A stretch of 64,000 nt of DNA from an uncultured Exiguobacterium sp. (GCA_913775715.1 CAJYMC010000007.1:1302001-1366000), one strand, 5' to 3'; shown: positions 10,594-18,822, numbered from the stretch's first letter. The notes: generated by a model from the sequence alone, not told the origin. Numbers and translations: made by a program.

Positions 10594-10770
10594 ATGCCAA
10601 ATAAGCAGTTTATACCCTATTTGATATTGCTGTGCACCATTTTTCTCATCGCGAGTCAAATGGAGCTACCTTATCTGCTAAAACAAGGACTGATTGTGTT
10701 GTACGTCATCGCCTATTTCTGTACGCTGATGGTTTCTCGTAAAATGAAAGTCAGGGATCATAAACAATGA
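10594..10770 (+). CDS. Small two-segment membrane protein, unknown
   Basis: A 58-residue protein with two hydrophobic helices (about 7-23 and 31-48) separated by MELPYLLKQG and a basic tail (SRKMKVRDHKQ). Start ATG 10594 has an excellent AAGGAGGT eight bases upstream, better than the ATG at 10570. No family recognised. It lies 87 bases after azlD and is followed by a strong terminator. Confidence 0.7.
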   Translation: MPNKQFIPYLILLCTIFLIASQMELPYLLKQGLIVLYVIAYFCTLMVSRKMKVRDHKQ

Positions 10771-10774
10771 CTCG

Positions 10775-10816
10775 AAAAAATCTCCTCTGGTCTTAAGAGA
10801 CTAGAGGAGATTTTTG
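10775..10816. terminator. Bidirectional terminator
   Basis: Long stem built on AATCTCCTCT and AGAGGAGATT with a TTAA loop, A run on the left and T run on the right, serving both converging genes. Confidence 0.9.
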
Positions 10817-10819
10817 TGT

Positions 10820-11095
10820 TCACGTATTTGCTTGTACGTCCTGATAATCCGATTGATGTTCAAACTCTTTTTTCGCAAACGGACATAACGGTAGCAGTTT
10901 GACGTTTGCTTCTCGGGCCCAGTTGACGATCTCGGCAACGAGTTGTTCCCCGATCTGTTGATTGCGGTGCGCGGGATCGACATACGTATGATCGATGATC
11001 CACATGCCGTTGTTCGTGTCGCTGTAAGTGATTTCCCCAATCACTTCCCCTTCCTGGTGGGCTTCGATTTTACGTTCCGCTCGTTTCAGCTCCAT
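10820..11095 (-). CDS. GNAT-type acetyltransferase, YjdJ-like
   Basis: A 91-residue minimal GCN5-related N-acetyltransferase: GEVIGEITYSD, IIDHTYVDPAHRNQQIGEQLVAEIVNWARE is the acetyl-CoA motif, followed by LLPLCPFAKKEFE. Small single-domain members are called YjdJ in E. coli, where the gene also neighbours the ferredoxin-like yjdI. ATG 11095 has GGAGGG upstream and overlaps the preceding gene by 26 bases. Substrate unknown. Confidence 0.88.
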   Translation of the reverse strand: MELKRAERKIEAHQEGEVIGEITYSDTNNGMWIIDHTYVDPAHRNQQIGEQLVAEIVNWAREANVKLLPLCPFAKKEFEHQSDYQDVQANT

Positions 11096-11306
11096 TTGCT
11101 TCCCTCCGTTCGTAAGATAAGGCGCCGCTCGGACAACCGTCGACGACCCGCATGACGTCGTCCACTGGTGCCCCGTCCGCTTCAATCCATGGACGCCGCT
11201 TGACATCAAAGACAGTTGGTAGACTTCGTACACAATGACCAGAGTGAATGCAGACTTCCGAATCAAAATAGACCGTGATCTCTTTGCCTTCATATCCTTT
11301 TTTCAT
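11070..11306 (-). CDS. Divergent 4Fe-4S mono-cluster protein, YjdI-like
   Basis: A 78-residue ferredoxin-like protein of the Fer4_19 type. Cysteines are at CIHSGHC (about 18 and 24) and DGCPSGAL (about 57), a reduced set compared with classical ferredoxins. The start after AAAGGGAG removes a 14-residue extension. Translationally coupled to the GNAT gene; the E. coli yjdI-yjdJ pair has the same arrangement, suggesting joint function, still unknown. Confidence 0.88.
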   Translation of the reverse strand: MKKGYEGKEITVYFDSEVCIHSGHCVRSLPTVFDVKRRPWIEADGAPVDDVMRVVDGCPSGALSYERREANGAETSGT

Positions 11307-11378
11307 GATGTATCGTCTCCCTTTCTTTGTACTCTTGTATCTTTCCACATCCTTGACTCAATCCCTGTCGACGCTATG

Positions 11379-11414
11379 AAAAAAGCACTTCCGGACAGAA
11401 GTCCAGAAGTGCTT
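11379..11414 (-). terminator. Intrinsic terminator after glnA
   Basis: Stem AAGCACTTC-GGAC with GTCC-GAAGTGCTT (11383-11414), then a U run on the minus strand. Confidence 0.9.
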
Positions 11415-11422
11415 GAGTTGGA

Positions 11423-12769
11423 TTAGAACAAGACCATGTACTGATCGCGTTCCCATTCCGTGACTTGCGTCCGGAACATATCCCATTCGATTTCTTTCAA
11501 TTCAACGAAGTGCTCTGCGATGTGATCGCCGAGAGCGTGCATGACAACGTCATCCGCTTTCAAGACTTCGAGTGCGTGGCTGAGTGTTGATGGAAGATCA
11601 TCAATTCCGTTCGCAACGCGTTCCGGTTTGTCCATGACGTAGATGTTACGGTCGATTGGAGCCGGTGCTTTCAAGTTGTTCTTGATTCCGTCAAGACCTG
11701 AAGCGAGCAATGTTGCAAGCGCAAGGTACGGGTTCGCTGCTGGGTCGACTGAACGAACTTCGATACGAGTCGAGAGTCCACGTGCTGCAGGAACACGGAC
11801 GAGTGGTGAACGGTTACGTGCTGACCATGCGACGTAGCAAGGTGCTTCGTAGCCAGGAACAAGACGTTTGTATGAGTTGACTGTCGGGTTACAAACCGCT
11901 GTGAATGCACGAGCGTGTTTGAGGATACCTGCCGTGAACGCACGTGCATCATCCGACAATTGCATGTCTTCGTTGCCTTCATCGAAGAAGACGTTCTCGT
12001 TGCCTTTAAAGAGCGACATGTTCGCGTGCATTCCTGATCCGTTGACACCGAAGAGTGGTTTTGGCATGAATGTCGCGTGCAAGTTGTGCTTCGCAGCAAT
12101 CGTCTTGACGACGAGTTTGAACGTTTGGATGTTATCCGCTGTCGTGATCGCATCCGCATATTTGAAGTCGATTTCGTGCTGACCTGGAGCAACTTCGTGG
12201 TGTGATGCTTCGATTTCAAAGCCCATGTTCTCGAGCTCGATGACGATCTCTTTACGGCAGTTTTCTCCGAGGTCGACTGGTGCGAGGTCGAAGTATCCAC
12301 CTTGGTCGTTCAATTCAAGTGTCGGACGACCTTTTTCATCTTTCTTGAAGAGGAAGAATTCTGGCTCTGGTCCAACGTTGAATGATGAGAAACCGAGCTC
12401 TTCCATCTCTTTAAGTACCCGTTTGAGCTGACCACGTGGGTCTCCTGCGAACGGCGTGCCATCCGGATTGTGAATGTCACAGATTAAACGTGCAACTTTC
12501 CCTGTTCCATCTTCTGTCCATGGGAAGACGACCCATGTGTTTAAGTCTGGGAAGAGATACATATCTGATTCTTCGATCCGGACAAATCCTTCGATCGATG
12601 AACCATCGAACATCATTTTGTTATCAAGTGCTTTTTCCAATTGGCTTACTGGAATCTCAACGTTCTTGATCGTTCCGAGGATATCTGTGAACTGTAAACG
12701 AATAAAGCGTACATCCTCAGCTTTAGCGATTTTCAAAATGTCTTCTCGTGTAATGTTGCGACGTGTCAT
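11423..12769 (-). CDS. glnA: Glutamine synthetase, type I-alpha
   Basis: Makes glutamine from glutamate, ammonium and ATP. 448 residues, the length of the Bacillus I-alpha enzyme. The GlnA signatures [13 protein letters not shown] (about 53-65) and [12 protein letters not shown] are intact, as are the Glu residues of the metal site ([13 protein letters not shown]). Arg64 corresponds to the Arg62 needed for feedback and TnrA/GlnR interaction in B. subtilis. No adenylylation-type sequence is expected. Second gene of glnR-glnA, 46 bases after glnR; ends at a strong terminator. Confidence 0.98.
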   Translation of the reverse strand: MTRRNITREDILKIAKAEDVRFIRLQFTDILGTIKNVEIPVSQLEKALDNKMMFDGSSIEGFVRIEESDMYLFPDLNTWVVFPWTEDGTGKVARLICDIHNPDGTPFAGDPRGQLKRVLKEMEELGFSSFNVGPEPEFFLFKKDEKGRPTLELNDQGGYFDLAPVDLGENCRKEIVIELENMGFEIEASHHEVAPGQHEIDFKYADAITTADNIQTFKLVVKTIAAKHNLHATFMPKPLFGVNGSGMHANMSLFKGNENVFFDEGNEDMQLSDDARAFTAGILKHARAFTAVCNPTVNSYKRLVPGYEAPCYVAWSARNRSPLVRVPAARGLSTRIEVRSVDPAANPYLALATLLASGLDGIKNNLKAPAPIDRNIYVMDKPERVANGIDDLPSTLSHALEVLKADDVVMHALGDHIAEHFVELKEIEWDMFRTQVTEWERDQYMVLF

Positions 12770-12814
12770 GTGACAAATCCCCTCTCCGATTCGTTTTTAT
12801 ATGGTTACAGGTCC

Positions 12815-13213
12815 TTACTTGAAGAAACGTCCGAGCTCACCTTGGATGAGCGACGTCTTTCCATGTCGTCCTGCTTCCTTCAATTCATTTTTCAGGAGTT
12901 TATACAATTCGCCGTCAGATAGTTCCGGACGCGTCTCGACGACGCTCTCCGCAACGCGTTCGCGTTTGACGAGATCGTTTTCAAAAATCAATTTGATCCC
13001 TGCGATATTCAGTCCCTGATCCAGGTATTCCTTGATCGACAACAGACGATCGACATCGTTGAACGAATAGAGGCGACGCTTCGTCTCTGTCCGCTCCGGT
13101 TTGATCAGTCCTTGTTCTTCATAGTATCGGATCTGGCGGGCAGATAGCGCGGTCAACTCTTGAACGACTCCGATGGGAAATAGTGGCTTGGACTGGCGTG
13201 ATGAGTCTGCCAT
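12815..13213 (-). CDS. glnR: Nitrogen repressor GlnR (MerR family)
   Basis: A 132-residue MerR-type regulator. Residues 12-80 hold the winged helix (FPIGVVQELTALSARQIRYYEEQGLI), and the C-terminal segment is the part that senses feedback-inhibited glutamine synthetase in B. subtilis. Shine-Dalgarno AAGGAGG. A GlnR box and promoter lie upstream, so autoregulation of glnRA is likely. Confidence 0.96.
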   Translation of the reverse strand: MADSSRQSKPLFPIGVVQELTALSARQIRYYEEQGLIKPERTETKRRLYSFNDVDRLLSIKEYLDQGLNIAGIKLIFENDLVKRERVAESVVETRPELSDGELYKLLKNELKEAGRHGKTSLIQGELGRFFK

Positions 13214-13241
13214 GTGGTTCCTCCTTTTTCCTTACTCCATG

Positions 13242-13271
13242 AGAATAAACCTCTGTCAGGCAACTTGTCAA
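13242..13271 (-). promoter_or_regulatory. Predicted glnRA promoter
   Basis: Minus strand TTGACA (13271 to 13266), 18-base spacer, TATTCT (13247 to 13242). Confidence 0.72.
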
Positions 13272-13275
13272 GCGA

Positions 13276-13292
13276 TGTAAGAAAAGTTAACA
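13276..13292 (-). promoter_or_regulatory. GlnR/TnrA box
   Basis: TGTAA-N7-TAACA fits the GlnR consensus TGTNA-N7-TNACA exactly and lies just upstream of the -35 of glnR, as in Bacillus glnRA. Confidence 0.82.
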
Positions 13293-13353
13293 CAACTTTT
13301 TTAATCGCTTTACATGAAGTCGTTCAGAGGTCTTTTCACGAGATATTCTAGTA

Positions 13354-14631
13354 TTAAACGTTTTTTTCTGGAATTAATTGTTTTTCCATCAAGTGATTGA
13401 CGGCTGAGATGATGGCAATCTTGACGTGGCTATACGTCAAACCACCTTGGACGTACGCAGTATAGGGCGCACGGATCGGACCGTCCGCTGATAACTCAAT
13501 CGATGAGCCTTGTACGAATGTTCCTGCTGCCATGATGACATCATCCGCATATCCCGGCATATAATCCGGAATCGGTAGCGCATGCGCATTGACGGGTGAA
13601 GCCGCTTGAATCGCCTGACAGAAAGCAATCATCGGCTCCGGTGCATGGAACGAGACCGATTGAATCAAATCCGTCCGTTCTGCCGTATGGTGTGGTGCCG
13701 TATCAAAGCCAAACTGACCAAGCATGCTCGACGTGAACATCGCGCCCATCAACGCTTGACTGACCGTATGAGGTGCCATATAGAAGCCTTGATACATATC
13801 TGGAAGTGCCGATAACGACGGACCGGCTTCAGCGCCAATTCCTGGTGTCGTCATCCGGAACGACGCTCGTTCAATCAAGTCGGTCCGACCGACGAGATAA
13901 CCGCCAGTCTTCGCAAGACCACCACCCGGGTTTTTGATCAACGACCCTGCCATTAAGTCCGCTCCGACGTGTGTCGGTTCGATTGTCTCGACGAACTCAC
14001 CGTAGCAGTTATCAACGAAGATCAAGACGTGCGGATGGACAGCTTTGATGGCGGCAATCGCCTCACCGATTTCGCTAACCGGTAGACTGCGTCGCGTCGC
14101 ATAGCCTTTTGAACGCTGAATCCCGACGACCTTCGTCTGTGGCGTGATCCGTTCGAGAACAGCCGGTACGTCGATCGTCTCGGCATTTTTCATCTCGACG
14201 ACATCATACCGGACGCCCAGTTCCTTTAATGAACCGCGTCCGTCACCACGAATTCCGACAATCTCTTCGAGCGTATCGTATGGTTTTCCCGTGATATAAA
14301 GCAATTCATCGCCTGGCAATAACAAACCGAACAATGCGATACCGATTGCATGGGTTCCGCTGATGATTTGCGGACGACAAAGACCCGCTTCCGCACCGAA
14401 GACATCGGCATAGATCCGTTCGAGCGTATCGCGTCCTTCATCGTTGTAGCCGTAACCTGTTGACGGCATGAAGTGAAAATCACTGACTTTGTGACGTCGG
14501 AACGCATCGAGGACACGGAATTGATTGTATTCCGCGACCTCTTGCGCCTTCTTGACGTACGGGACAATCTGTTCCTCCGCCCGATCAATGAGCGGACGGA
14601 GCGTTTCGTAATGGGTTAATTCTGAAAACAT
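13354..14631 (-). CDS. ynbB: YnbB family PLP-dependent enzyme (methionine gamma-lyase-like, aluminium-resistance family)
   Basis: A 425-residue fold-type I PLP enzyme. PLP-binding Lys is in MAGSLIKNPGGG; the FVDNCYGEF segment supplies the Asp that contacts the cofactor nitrogen. The family is annotated as aluminium resistance or methionine gamma-lyase, but physiological substrate is unclear. It starts two bases after hflX ends and precedes glnR, the same order as hflX-ynbB-glnR-glnA in B. subtilis. The 140-base gap to glnR holds the separate glnRA promoter. Confidence 0.92.
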   Translation of the reverse strand: MFSELTHYETLRPLIDRAEEQIVPYVKKAQEVAEYNQFRVLDAFRRHKVSDFHFMPSTGYGYNDEGRDTLERIYADVFGAEAGLCRPQIISGTHAIGIALFGLLLPGDELLYITGKPYDTLEEIVGIRGDGRGSLKELGVRYDVVEMKNAETIDVPAVLERITPQTKVVGIQRSKGYATRRSLPVSEIGEAIAAIKAVHPHVLIFVDNCYGEFVETIEPTHVGADLMAGSLIKNPGGGLAKTGGYLVGRTDLIERASFRMTTPGIGAEAGPSLSALPDMYQGFYMAPHTVSQALMGAMFTSSMLGQFGFDTAPHHTAERTDLIQSVSFHAPEPMIAFCQAIQAASPVNAHALPIPDYMPGYADDVIMAAGTFVQGSSIELSADGPIRAPYTAYVQGGLTYSHVKIAIISAVNHLMEKQLIPEKNV

Positions 14632-14633
14632 GT

Positions 14634-15875
14634 TTACACCTCGTATTGTTTCAATGTCGCGTATAGACGCGTATCTTTCCGCAAGTAACCTTTTAAGATG
14701 ACGGAACCATCTTCTTCGAATGATTCCTTCAAGTTCATCATGACTTCCTTCGCCGGATTGTAATGGGCAAAACCGTCAACCGGAATGCGGATTTCGAGAT
14801 ACTCGAGGATCTCGCTGATCGACCGTTCGATTTCTTCGATCAAACGCTCGATGTCCTGCGGATCAAGGGCAGAAATCAACAGCTTTCCGCCTGTGAACAA
14901 GCGGTTCAGTTGATCTTTTTTGTTGTAGACCTCGAGCTGCGGGATGTCACCGGCACCGAGTTCATCGAGGACATCGTTCGTCGTCTGCATCTGATTCAAG
15001 TAATGCTCACTCGATGCATCAACGACGTGGAGGATCAAGTCGGCTTCCAGCACTTCCTCGAGGGTCGAGCGGAATGCTGCAATCAACTTCGTCGGAAGAT
15101 CTTGGATGAACCCGACCGTATCCGTCAGCAAGACTTGTCCGCCTTCCGGCAAATCGACTTGACGTGTCAACGGATCGAGCGTCGCGAACAACTCATCCTT
15201 CTCGTATGTGTCAGCTTGTGTCAACCGGTTGAAGATCGTGGATTTGCCGGCATTCGTATATCCGACGAGCGCGATTTGGAACGTCTGGTTCTCTTTGCGA
15301 CGTTCTCGGTAACGGGCACGGTGGGCGACGGATGTCTCGAGTTGTTTTGAGATCTCATCGACGCGACGACGGATATGACGGCGGTCCGTCTCGAGTTTCG
15401 ACTCACCTGGTCCACGTGTTCCGATTCCGCCGCCAAGACGTGACAGTTGTGTGCCCTGCCCGGCTAGGCGTGGTAACAGATAACTCATCTGTGCCAGTTC
15501 GACTTGTAATTTCCCTTCGCGCGACTGGGCACGTCCAGCGAAGATATCGAGGATCAACTGCGTCCGGTCGATCAATTTGATGGCTTCCGGATCCGATAAG
15601 GCGATTCGGATATTTTTCATCTGACCGGGCGTGACCTCGGCATTGAATATGATTAAATCAGGTTCAAGTTCGTCCGCTAAGGCAACGAGTTCTTCAACCT
15701 TTCCTTTTCCGATGAACGTACGGCGGTCAATCGCTTGTCGTTTTTGATCCAAACGACCGACGACGACACCATGCGCAGTCGTGACGAGTGCTTCGAGCTC
15801 CGCGACCGATTCTTCATAGACATGGTCCGGGACACCGGGGAGCTGGCAACCAACGACGATGACGCGTTCTGACAT
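14634..15875 (-). CDS. hflX: Ribosome-associated GTPase HflX
   Basis: A 413-residue GTPase that binds and splits stalled or hibernating ribosomes. The N-terminal subdomain ends in the glycine-rich GGGIGTRGPGESKLE (148-162); G1 is GYTNAGKST (205-213), G3 is DTVGFIQDLP and G4 is NKKD. Length and order are typical. Head of the hflX-ynbB unit; divergent from the recombinase-like gene on the plus strand. Confidence 0.97.
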   Translation of the reverse strand: MSERVIVVGCQLPGVPDHVYEESVAELEALVTTAHGVVVGRLDQKRQAIDRRTFIGKGKVEELVALADELEPDLIIFNAEVTPGQMKNIRIALSDPEAIKLIDRTQLILDIFAGRAQSREGKLQVELAQMSYLLPRLAGQGTQLSRLGGGIGTRGPGESKLETDRRHIRRRVDEISKQLETSVAHRARYRERRKENQTFQIALVGYTNAGKSTIFNRLTQADTYEKDELFATLDPLTRQVDLPEGGQVLLTDTVGFIQDLPTKLIAAFRSTLEEVLEADLILHVVDASSEHYLNQMQTTNDVLDELGAGDIPQLEVYNKKDQLNRLFTGGKLLISALDPQDIERLIEEIERSISEILEYLEIRIPVDGFAHYNPAKEVMMNLKESFEEDGSVILKGYLRKDTRLYATLKQYEV

Positions 15876-16014
15876 AATATCATTCCTTTCACGAGTAAAG
15901 ACGTACTGCGCCCCTTATCATACCACAGCCACCGGTTCGTCTGAACTTTTTTGGACAGGAAACATCCGTTCGGTTTATGATGGAAGAAACACCATGAGGA
16001 AAGGGAGGAAAACG

Positions 16015-16986
16015 ATGGCACGCGAACAGTCGTATACGCTTCCAGAGTTCATTGAACGCTACCTGTTTTATCTAACAACAAGTGGACGGCAACTTTCGAC
16101 CGTCCGACGCTATCGCTATGATTTAATCGAAGTCCATCGCTATATGACGGATGTCGACCAACCACTCGAGACAATCGACGATTTCAAGGCGATTTCGATC
16201 GAGACGTGGAAGACGTTCATTAATGAGTACTTGATCGAAGAGAAACTCTACCAACAAGCGACGGTCGCTCGAATTGTCACTGTTATCAATCAAGTCAATT
16301 ACCAGATTCGGCAAACGAAAGCGAAGCTGATCGAATACGCACAACCGACGCACGAACTGACGGCAAAACATGTCGCTTCTTTTAAGGAATACGAGCAATT
16401 GGTGCGGACGAATCAATCTGATCGCGGCTTGACGGAACACCAATTGAAGGCACGTCCGTTTTTAATCGATCGAAACGAACTGATCCTTCGATTGTTTTAT
16501 CGCTACGGCTTACGTGTTCATCACATCATTGGTTTGAAGATGCATGACCTCAATTTCGCCCAGCAAGAGATGACCGTCCACGACCGACTCGGCAATCGTT
16601 ACCTGCTTCACCTCGAGCGGGAGGATCAAGACATCATGCTGCGTTACTTGAAGACAATTCCGGAACCGGTCCGCCCGCGTTATCACAGCACCGATCCCTT
16701 TTTCGTCGCCTTTGACTTCGCCCGGATGACGTTCCGCTGGGTCTACAGCAAGAATGCACCGAAGCAACTGTCGATCGTCATGATCACGAAGATGATGCGC
16801 CAGCTGAATGAACGGTCGGATAATAAACGGATCTTGACGCCGTCGATGTTACGCAACAGTTTCATCCTAAAAACGTATCAGGACGAGATGACGAAGGAAG
16901 AACGTCTGCAGAAGACGTGTCTTTATAAGGATGTCTCACTTCGACGTTATGAAGAGGCAGTCGAGGAACTGACACCATTACTGTAA
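16015..16986 (+). CDS. Degenerate tyrosine recombinase-like protein
   Basis: A 323-residue protein with an N-terminal SAM-like core-binding domain (about 8-105) and a C-terminal integrase-type catalytic domain. Arg167 (YGLRVHHIIGLKMHDL) and Arg280 (PSMLRNSF) align with the two catalytic arginines, and Tyr312 (SLRRYEEA) with the nucleophile. The usual histidines are missing: HxLRH reads SMLRN and LGH reads CLY. It may therefore be an inactive or altered recombinase. ATG 16015 has AAAGGGAGG; a longer reading from 15859 overlaps hflX. No att-like repeats were seen around it. Confidence 0.75.
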   Translation: MAREQSYTLPEFIERYLFYLTTSGRQLSTVRRYRYDLIEVHRYMTDVDQPLETIDDFKAISIETWKTFINEYLIEEKLYQQATVARIVTVINQVNYQIRQTKAKLIEYAQPTHELTAKHVASFKEYEQLVRTNQSDRGLTEHQLKARPFLIDRNELILRLFYRYGLRVHHIIGLKMHDLNFAQQEMTVHDRLGNRYLLHLEREDQDIMLRYLKTIPEPVRPRYHSTDPFFVAFDFARMTFRWVYSKNAPKQLSIVMITKMMRQLNERSDNKRILTPSMLRNSFILKTYQDEMTKEERLQKTCLYKDVSLRRYEEAVEELTPLL

Positions 16987-17003
16987 TGATACGTTTATGA
17001 TGG

Positions 17004-17058
17004 AGTGAAGCAGCTATTATTTTTGCTTCACTTGCAAAGCGTCACACCTGAATGACGC
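17004..17058 (+). other. Two hairpins after the recombinase-like gene
   Basis: AGTGAAGCA with TGCTTCACT (17004-17012, 17024-17032), then GCGTCA with TGACGC (17039-17044, 17053-17058). Neither has a U run; the bidirectional terminator follows immediately. Confidence 0.5.
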
Positions 17059-17061
17059 CTA

Positions 17062-17090
17062 AAAAAAGACGACCCCCCGGTCGTCTTTTT
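17062..17090. terminator. Bidirectional terminator between recombinase-like gene and hfq
   Basis: GACGACC (17068-17074), loop CCCC, GGTCGTC (17079-17085), with A run before and T run after. Confidence 0.9.
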
Positions 17091-17092
17091 CA

Positions 17093-17341
17093 TTAGCGAG
17101 AGACTTCTTGTGTCTCTTCTTGCTCATATAACGTCACGTTGCGCGCTGGTGCGAACGTCGAGATTGCGTGTTTATAGATCAATTGCTGTTTGCCTTCCGA
17201 CTCCAAGATGACTGTGAAGTTATCGAATGACTTGATCAGCCCCCGTAATTGATATCCGCTGATTAAGAAAACCGTTGTCGGGACTGCATCTTTCCGTAAT
17301 TGATTTAAAAAGACGTCCTGAATGTTGTATGTCGCTTTCAT
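17093..17341 (-). CDS. hfq: RNA chaperone Hfq
   Basis: An 82-residue Sm-like protein forming the hexameric RNA chaperone. Sm1 ([23 protein letters not shown]) and Sm2 ([15 protein letters not shown]) are complete, including the Tyr-Lys-His of the proximal uridine site. The C-terminal tail is short and acidic as in Firmicutes. It follows miaA by 48 bases, the conserved miaA-hfq pair. Confidence 0.98.
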   Translation of the reverse strand: MKATYNIQDVFLNQLRKDAVPTTVFLISGYQLRGLIKSFDNFTVILESEGKQQLIYKHAISTFAPARNVTLYEQEETQEVSR

Positions 17342-17389
17342 GATTCCCCGTGCCCCCTCTTTTTATCTGTTTCTGTCTTCGGGCAACTC

Positions 17390-18316
17390 TTATTTAACCG
17401 CTTTCAGAAACTCTACAGTTCTATCATAGATAATTTTGAACGTTTCTTCAAATGAAAACTTTCCCATATCTACCCAAACGCCATCAAATTGATGACGGAA
17501 CCACGTCAATTGACGTTTGGCAAAGCGTCGCGTGTTTCGTTTTAGCATGTCGACGGCAGGTTCAAGTGGTGCCCCGTCAAGAACCGGTAACATTTCTTTA
17601 TAACCGATTGCTTGCAGCGCCTTCGTTTGTCGATACCCGGCAGCGTTTAGGCGCGCTACTTCTTCTAGAAGTCCACTAGCGACCATCAAATCTACCCGCT
17701 GATCGATTCGGTCATACAAGCGATCGCGGTCTTCCATGTGTAAGACGAACAACAGACTCTCGTAAAGTGCTGGCTTGCTACCGGTCGTTTGTGTCTGACC
17801 CGTCCGCGCGACCTCAATCGCCCGAACGACTCGCTGAATGTTATTCGGATGAATCGCTTCAGCGCGCACCGGATCGAGTTCTTTCAACTGGTCATGCAAT
17901 GCATTCGCTCCATGTGTCGCCGCATACGCTTCGAGTTCAGCCCGTAAGGCTGGATCCTCCGCCTGCTCGGTGAACTGGTAATCATATAAAATCGACCGGA
18001 TATAAAGCCCTGTTCCACCGACAATGATCGGTAACTTACCACGACTCGCGATCTCATCGATCGTCGCTCGGGCAACCGTCTGAAAGCGCGCTACACTCAT
18101 CTCGTCGTCTGGTGTGACGAGATCAAGCAAGTGGTGCGGCACCCCTTCCATCTCTTCTGTCGTCACTTTTGCTGATCCGATGTCCATCCCTTGATAGACT
18201 TGGACGGAGTCTCCCGATAAGACTTCTCCGTTTAGTCGTTTTGCTAGTTCAATGCCTGTCTTCGTTTTTCCGACTGCCGTCGGTCCGACGATGACGATGA
18301 CTGGTTGTTTCTTCAT
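17390..18316 (-). CDS. miaA: tRNA dimethylallyltransferase
   Basis: Adds the dimethylallyl group to A37 of tRNAs reading codons that start with U. 308 residues. P-loop GPTAVGKT (11-18), the substrate motif SGDSVQVYQGMDIGSAK, and the tRNA-binding RNTRRFAKRQLTWFR are present. Ends 48 bases before hfq; a small ORF and its terminator lie upstream. Confidence 0.97.
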   Translation of the reverse strand: MKKQPVIVIVGPTAVGKTKTGIELAKRLNGEVLSGDSVQVYQGMDIGSAKVTTEEMEGVPHHLLDLVTPDDEMSVARFQTVARATIDEIASRGKLPIIVGGTGLYIRSILYDYQFTEQAEDPALRAELEAYAATHGANALHDQLKELDPVRAEAIHPNNIQRVVRAIEVARTGQTQTTGSKPALYESLLFVLHMEDRDRLYDRIDQRVDLMVASGLLEEVARLNAAGYRQTKALQAIGYKEMLPVLDGAPLEPAVDMLKRNTRRFAKRQLTWFRHQFDGVWVDMGKFSFEETFKIIYDRTVEFLKAVK

Positions 18317-18394
18317 TTTTTCTCACCCATTCTCTATCTTTTCGTTCTGCTTCGAGTGTACCATAGCCATTTACTCGGGTTAAAAAAATCCATG

Positions 18395-18419
18395 AAAAAA
18401 ACCGCCCACTCGGACGGTT
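18395..18419 (-). terminator. Intrinsic terminator after the 30-residue ORF
   Basis: Stem ACCGCCC with GGACGGT (one mismatch), loop ACTC; the minus-strand U run is seven long (18394-18400). Confidence 0.8.
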
Positions 18420-18433
18420 CACGTTTGCTCGTC

Positions 18434-18526
18434 TTATACGCGACGGATGAAATCGTCGTAGATGGCACTAAAAATGCACCACCCACAAATGACGACGCCT
18501 GTCAGCATGATGCCCCAATCTGCCAT
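18434..18526 (-). CDS. 30-residue single-span membrane peptide with CxxC
   Basis: ATG 18526 has a strong AGAGGAGG eight bases upstream and TAA at 18434. The peptide has an N-terminal MADWG, a hydrophobic helix (about 5-22) containing Cys14-Gly-Trp-Cys17, then acidic DD and a basic C-terminus (IRRV). A terminator begins 15 bases after the stop. Ribosome binding site, helix and terminator together support a real small gene. No family recognised; role unknown, possibly a partner or regulator of a membrane protein. Confidence 0.62.
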   Translation of the reverse strand: MADWGIMLTGVVICGWCIFSAIYDDFIRRV

Positions 18527-18600
18527 GGTCGTTCCTCCTCTAGTCATCGTTATTCTCTCTTTTGACTTTTTGAACAGTTTGTAAACCCTTTCGAGCAGGT

Positions 18601-18629
18601 TTGACACCAATTCTTGGAATCAGTATGAT
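18601..18629 (+). promoter_or_regulatory. Strong predicted sigma-A promoter
   Basis: TTGACA (18601-18606), 17-base spacer, TATGAT (18624-18629). Transcription would begin near 18636, leaving a leader of about 187 bases before the kinase gene. Confidence 0.78.
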
Positions 18630-18635
18630 AAAAGT

Positions 18636-18822
18636 ACGATTGGTACGTAGCGCGGAGGCTGACCTGCATCGGCTTCCTATTAGAGGCACTGCCTCTCGAT
18701 TCCATGTCTTGCGCTTGCGCAAGGCGACATAGGAAGAATTTCTTCTTCCACAGAACAGGTCCGGCATCATGCCCGGGCCTGTTCTGCGTGCCGGTAGGTT
18801 ATTTCAAAAGGAGCTGATTCTC
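18636..18822 (+). ncRNA. Structured leader or small RNA, unassigned
   Basis: From the strong promoter to the GTG of the kinase gene. Hairpins: 18654-18677 (GGAGGC/GCTTCC), 18682-18696 (AGAGGC/GCCTCT), a long one 18700-18735 (TTCC-ATGTC-TTGCGC with GCGCAA-GACAT-GGAA), and 18751-18786 (CAGAACAGG/CCTGTTCTG with inner GGC/GCC). A fifth helix, GGAAGAA (18732-18738) with TTCTTCC (18743-18749), is mutually exclusive with the base of the long one. GACCTG (18661-18666) can also pair with CAGGTC (18756-18761). No U tract, T-box or known riboswitch consensus was recognised. Confidence 0.5.

Noticed and set aside
11671-12300. 209-residue Ser/Thr/Arg-rich frame inside glnA
   Set aside because: It is the shifted frame of a well-conserved glutamine synthetase; composition is typical of a shadow frame.
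13254-13270. Second GlnR box TGTCA-N7-TGTCA
   Set aside because: The right half should be TNACA; TGTCA breaks the dyad, and it lies between -10 and -35.
14763-15350. 195-residue plus-strand frame opposite hflX
   Set aside because: No start signal and no recognisable motif; hflX on the other strand has every GTPase motif.
16987-17092. Attachment site or integron next to the recombinase-like gene
   Set aside because: No direct repeats matching a tRNA or gene end were seen; the hairpins there look like transcript ends.
18700-18786. SRP RNA, 6S RNA, RNase P RNA or a known riboswitch
   Set aside because: CAGGTCCGG at 18756 recalls SRP RNA but the rest of the apical motif is absent; the ends do not pair as in 6S RNA; no known consensus fits.
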